In this document: positions 6,848 through 8,402 of the stretch, piece by piece
Layout of the letters: each line of letters starts with the position of its first letter
Position numbering within the stretch: position 1 is the first letter of the stretch
NCBI GenBank assembly: GCA_019308625.1
Contig: JAFDHU010000162.1
Span: 901-9,302, forward strand
Reading direction: 5' to 3'
Length of the DNA: 8,402 bases
Source: Deltaproteobacteria bacterium
GTDB lineage: Bacteria > Desulfobacterota > Desulfobaccia > Desulfobaccales > 0-14-0-80-60-11
Made by a program: the position numbers and the translations under genes
The notes under the pieces: model-generated
Seen by the model: only the letters and a program-made list of their open reading frames with translations
The model's database searches: none
What the model was told of the DNA's origin: nothing

Positions 6848-7222
6848 CTAAGAGGCTTTTTTGACGGCCAAAGGTTCGGCGGGCCGGTTGCGTTCGTCCA
6901 CCAGCACGACTTTGGGCACATGCTGGCCCAGCTCTTTCGCGTGGTAAGTGGCATAGGTGGTGATGATAATGTGGTCTCCGGGGTGTCCCTTGCGGGCCGC
7001 GGCGCCGTTTAAGCACATCACCCCGCTGCCGGCCTCCCCTTCAATGGCGTAAGTCTCAAAGCGCTCGCCGTTGTGCAGGTTGTAGACGTGCACCATCTCA
7101 TAGGGCAGGATATCGGCCAAGCGCATGAGGTTGGCGTCAATGGTCAGCGACCCTTCATAGTCCAGGTTGGCCTCGGTGACAGTGGCCCGGTGTATCTTGG
7201 ATTTCAGCATGACACGCAGCAT
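6848..7222 (-). CDS. panD: Aspartate 1-decarboxylase (pyruvoyl-dependent) proenzyme
   Basis: Converts L-aspartate to beta-alanine and CO2, supplying the beta-alanine half of pantothenate. It is made as an inactive proenzyme that cuts itself between Gly24 and Ser25, the serine becoming the pyruvoyl cofactor. The cleavage site is intact (YEGSLTID, residues 22-29), as are Lys9, Tyr22, Arg54 and Tyr58, known active-site or processing residues of the family. GVMCLNGAAARKGHPGD is the typical later block. The length, 124 aa, is normal (about 120-135). The ATG is 2 bases after the panC stop, and its Shine-Dalgarno (GGAG, 8 bases upstream) lies in the last codons of panC, so the pair is probably translationally coupled. 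The MLR start matches family N-termini. Confidence 0.97.
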   Translation of the reverse strand: MLRVMLKSKIHRATVTEANLDYEGSLTIDANLMRLADILPYEMVHVYNLHNGERFETYAIEGEAGSGVMCLNGAAARKGHPGDHIIITTYATYHAKELGQHVPKVVLVDERNRPAEPLAVKKAS

Positions 7223-7224
7223 GG

Positions 7225-8073
7225 TCAGGTCTCCACCAGCAAGGTGTTATCAATCAGGCGGGTGTGGCCCACCCACACCGCCAGCGCCAGGCGGGCGGCA
7301 CCCTGGACCGCGGCCACCTCCTGCAGGGTCTCCGGGTCCACCAGAGCCACATAATCAATACGGGTGTGGGGGGTCTGGGAAATAATCTGCTGCACCGTGG
7401 ACAATATCTCTTCCCGGGTTTTCTTGCCGTCGGCTACCAGTTGCTGGGCGGCCTGAAGGGAGCGGTACAAACATCGGGCCGACCAGCGCTCCTCCGGGTT
7501 CAGATAGGTATTGCGGCTGCTCATGGCCAGGCCGTCCTCCTCCCGGACGATGGGGCAGCCCACTACTTCCACCGGCAGATTCAGGTCGGAGACCATGCGC
7601 TTGATAACCACCAGTTGCTGGTAGTCCTTTTCCCCGAACACAGCCACGTGAGGCATCACGAGGTTGAAGAGCTTCAGGACCACCGTAGCCACCCCCCGGA
7701 AATGCCCGGGCCGGGAGGCGCCGCACAGACCCTGGCTCAGGCCGTTCACTGTGACATAGGTCTGATAACCCGGGGGGTACATTTGTTCGGCTGCGGGGGT
7801 GAAGAGCACATCCACTCCCACCTCCTCGGCCAGCCGGGTGTCCCGCTCCAGGTCCCGGGGATAGCGGTCCAGGTCCTCAGTAGGCCCGAACTGGGTGGGA
7901 TTGACGAACAGACTCACCACCAGCCGGTCGCCGATTTCACGGGCATATTCCATCAGGCTCAGGTGACCCTGATGAAAATACCCCATGGTGGGCACGAAGG
8001 CGATGCGCCGGCCCTCCTCCCGCCAGCGGCGGGCCTGCTCCTGCATCTCCCGGGGGTGGGCGATGATCTCCAT
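7225..8073 (-). CDS. panC: Pantothenate synthetase (pantoate--beta-alanine ligase)
   Basis: ATP-dependent cytosolic ligase that joins D-pantoate to beta-alanine through a pantoyl-adenylate, giving pantothenate (vitamin B5) for coenzyme A. The protein has 282 aa, normal for the family. Seen motifs: FVPTMGYFHQGHLSL with the nucleotide-binding HxGH pair His34/His37 (GYFH replaces the common GALH); FVNPTQFGPTEDLDRYPR; the GxKDYQQL loop at 148-154; and the KMSKS-like MSSRN at 184-188. The ATG at 8073 fits, since about 24 residues usually precede AFVPTMG. Odd feature: the six Ts of an intrinsic terminator directly precede this ATG, and no ordinary Shine-Dalgarno is present; the nearest purine run is GGGG in the terminator's 3' arm, 7 bases upstream. 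panD follows 2 bp later; panB is absent. Confidence 0.96.
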   Translation of the reverse strand: MEIIAHPREMQEQARRWREEGRRIAFVPTMGYFHQGHLSLMEYAREIGDRLVVSLFVNPTQFGPTEDLDRYPRDLERDTRLAEEVGVDVLFTPAAEQMYPPGYQTYVTVNGLSQGLCGASRPGHFRGVATVVLKLFNLVMPHVAVFGEKDYQQLVVIKRMVSDLNLPVEVVGCPIVREEDGLAMSSRNTYLNPEERWSARCLYRSLQAAQQLVADGKKTREEILSTVQQIISQTPHTRIDYVALVDPETLQEVAAVQGAARLALAVWVGHTRLIDNTLLVET

Positions 8074-8104
8074 AAAAAAGCCCCGGACTGGCCCTCCGGG
8101 GCTT
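8074..8104 (-). terminator. Perfect intrinsic terminator abutting the panC start codon
   Basis: On the minus strand AAGCCCCGG (8104-8096) and CCGGGGCTT (8086-8078) form a perfect 9-bp stem with a 9-base loop. The T-tract (six Ts, 8079-8074, the first two shared with the stem) is followed at once by the panC ATG. Lying between promoter and gene, it would stop transcription of panC-panD unless prevented, which makes it an attenuator rather than a gene-end terminator. Confidence 0.85.
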
Positions 8105-8166
8105 GAACTTCACCACCTTGAGAGTCTCAGTCCGCCTGTAGGATGCGGATCCAAGCTCCGAATCAC
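8074..8166 (-). promoter_or_regulatory. Candidate riboswitch or attenuator leader of panC-panD (class not recognised)
   Basis: The predicted leader runs about 92 nt from near 8166 to the panC ATG. CGGAGCTTGGA (8160-8150) pairs with TTCAAGCCCCG (8107-8097) in 10 of 11 positions (one A-C mismatch, one G-U pair). Its 3' strand contains most of the terminator's 5' arm, so this closing helix and the terminator exclude each other. Inside the helix, TCCGC/GCGGA (8149-8145 with 8135-8131) forms a hairpin with a 9-base loop, and TGAG-ACT-CTCA can form a small second one. In addition CGGACTG (8134-8128) is a perfect complement of CAGTCCG (8090-8084) in the terminator loop and 3' arm, a possible pseudoknot or antiterminator. 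A closing helix near the 5' end plus a competing terminator is typical riboswitch design. The ligand is unknown; a pantothenate, CoA, beta-alanine or aspartate signal is guessed from context only. A 'pan' RNA motif is known upstream of pantothenate genes, but I cannot confirm a match. Confidence 0.6.
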
Positions 8167-8172
8167 AAATCC

Positions 8173-8202
8173 TTTGTATCAGGTTTTGGCTGTGCTTGTC
8201 AA
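8173..8202 (-). promoter_or_regulatory. Sigma-70-type promoter of panC-panD
   Basis: A perfect -35 TTGACA (8202-8197) is followed after 18 bp by TACAAA (8178-8173, 4/6 match to TATAAT). Transcription should start near 8166. The -10 overlaps a dyad on the same strand, ACAAA-GGA-TTTGT (8177-8165), which may bind a repressor. The -35 is read on the opposite strand as TTGTCA, a possible weak -35 for the divergent gene. Confidence 0.65.
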
Positions 8203-8247
8203 GCCGAGAAAAAGCCGGGAACAAAAAACTTCACATCCCTGGTAAGT

Positions 8248-8304
8248 CCTTTCAAGTTTTGCGCCCCGCCAGCCGATGACCGACCAGGGGGGTTGCCTTT
8301 CAAG
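8248..8304. repeat. CCTTTCAAG direct repeat upstream of the divergent gene
   Basis: The nine bases CCTTTCAAG occur at 8248-8256 and 8296-8304, 48 bp apart. The first copy is followed by TTTTGC and the second by GCAAAA, which are complementary. They lie in the upstream region of the plus-strand gene at 8332. They could be paired regulator sites or chance. Confidence 0.35.
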
Positions 8305-8331
8305 CAAAATCCCAGGCCCTGAGGGGGGACG

Positions 8332-8402
8332 GTGCTTTGCCGACAGGCCATCTTCAACCGCCAGGAGCGGGTGTGGGGCTATGCCCTGCAGATCAAGGGC
8401 GG
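8332..8402 (+). CDS. Start of an EAL/HDOD-type signalling protein (partial, runs off right edge)
   Basis: Only 23 codons are visible, reading V(M)LCRQAIFNRQERVWGYALQIKG. This resembles the N-terminus of EAL-HDOD (YuxH-like) and related HDOD proteins, which begin around 'RQPIFDRxxxVxGYELLFR'. Such proteins usually act in cyclic-di-GMP-linked or stress signalling, but no domain beyond this opening can be seen. The GTG start is supported by the purine run GAGGGGGG (8321-8328) just upstream and by an in-frame TGA at 8320-8322 that blocks any earlier start. The next in-frame start-like codon (GTG at 8371) would cut into the conserved stretch. It is divergent from panC, and its upstream region shows only weak promoter candidates. 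The identification rests on a short stretch and is tentative. Confidence 0.55.
   Translation, partial: MLCRQAIFNRQERVWGYALQIKG

Noticed and set aside
6621..7016. Several short open frames in the panD-metK spacer on both strands
   Set aside because: They are Pro/Arg/Gly-rich, overlap the inverted repeats and panD, and lack ribosome sites or recognisable motifs.
7264..8106. Plus-strand open frame (280 codons) opposite panC
   Set aside because: It is a shadow of panC with no recognisable motif or ribosome site, and it extends into the panC terminator.
8108..8124. Possible T-box core (AAGGTGGTGAAG resembles AGGGTGGNACCGCG)
   Set aside because: Only about seven bases match, the ACC of the core is missing, and the leader is far too short for a T-box specifier stem.
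8117..8135. Possible TPP riboswitch (CTGAGA in the panC leader)
   Set aside because: The rest of the thi-box (ACCTGAT, the second-half GCGNAGGGA) is absent; CTGAGA alone is not informative.

Overview
The window reads as a GC-rich bacterial chromosome segment of housekeeping genes, almost all on the minus strand. The gene set and protein styles fit a deltaproteobacterial (Desulfobacterota-like) anaerobe: an archaeal/thermophile-style short AhcY, a Cache-sensor histidine kinase, and an EAL/HDOD-type gene at the right edge. That placement is an inference from gene style, not from a marker gene.

Layout in minus-strand transcription order (right to left). First comes a beta-alanine/pantothenate unit: a promoter (about 8173-8202), a short leader of about 90 nt ending in a perfect intrinsic terminator (8074-8104), then panC (7225-8073) and panD (6848-7222), 2 nt apart. 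A terminator-like hairpin (6736-6760) and a GC-rich spacer full of inverted repeats follow. Second is an activated-methyl-cycle unit with its own candidate promoter (6610-6649): metK (5339-6550) and ahcY (4059-5339) overlap by one base. After a 102-bp spacer with nested inverted repeats come a phosphohexomutase (2538-3956), an M50 site-2-protease-like membrane peptidase (1901-2536, one base after the mutase), and, 158 bp further on, a membrane histidine kinase (1742 to beyond position 1). On the plus strand only one gene is supported: the first 23 codons of an EAL/HDOD-like protein starting at GTG 8332, divergent from panC.

How the genes fit together: PanD makes beta-alanine from aspartate and PanC joins it to pantoate, giving pantothenate for coenzyme A; panB is not in the window. 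MetK makes S-adenosylmethionine and AhcY removes its by-product S-adenosylhomocysteine. The mutase, protease and kinase are probably transcribed behind them but have no obvious metabolic link.

The most interesting signal is the panC leader. An 11-position helix (10 pairs including one G-U, plus one A-C mismatch) starts about six bases after the predicted transcription start. It uses the same bases as the 5' arm of the terminator, whose U-tract runs directly into the panC ATG. This is the layout of a riboswitch or other attenuator, and I do not recognise its class. Second is a perfect 24-bp in-frame tandem duplication in ahcY. The long plus-strand open frames over panC, ahcY and the kinase are treated as shadows of high-GC coding sequence.
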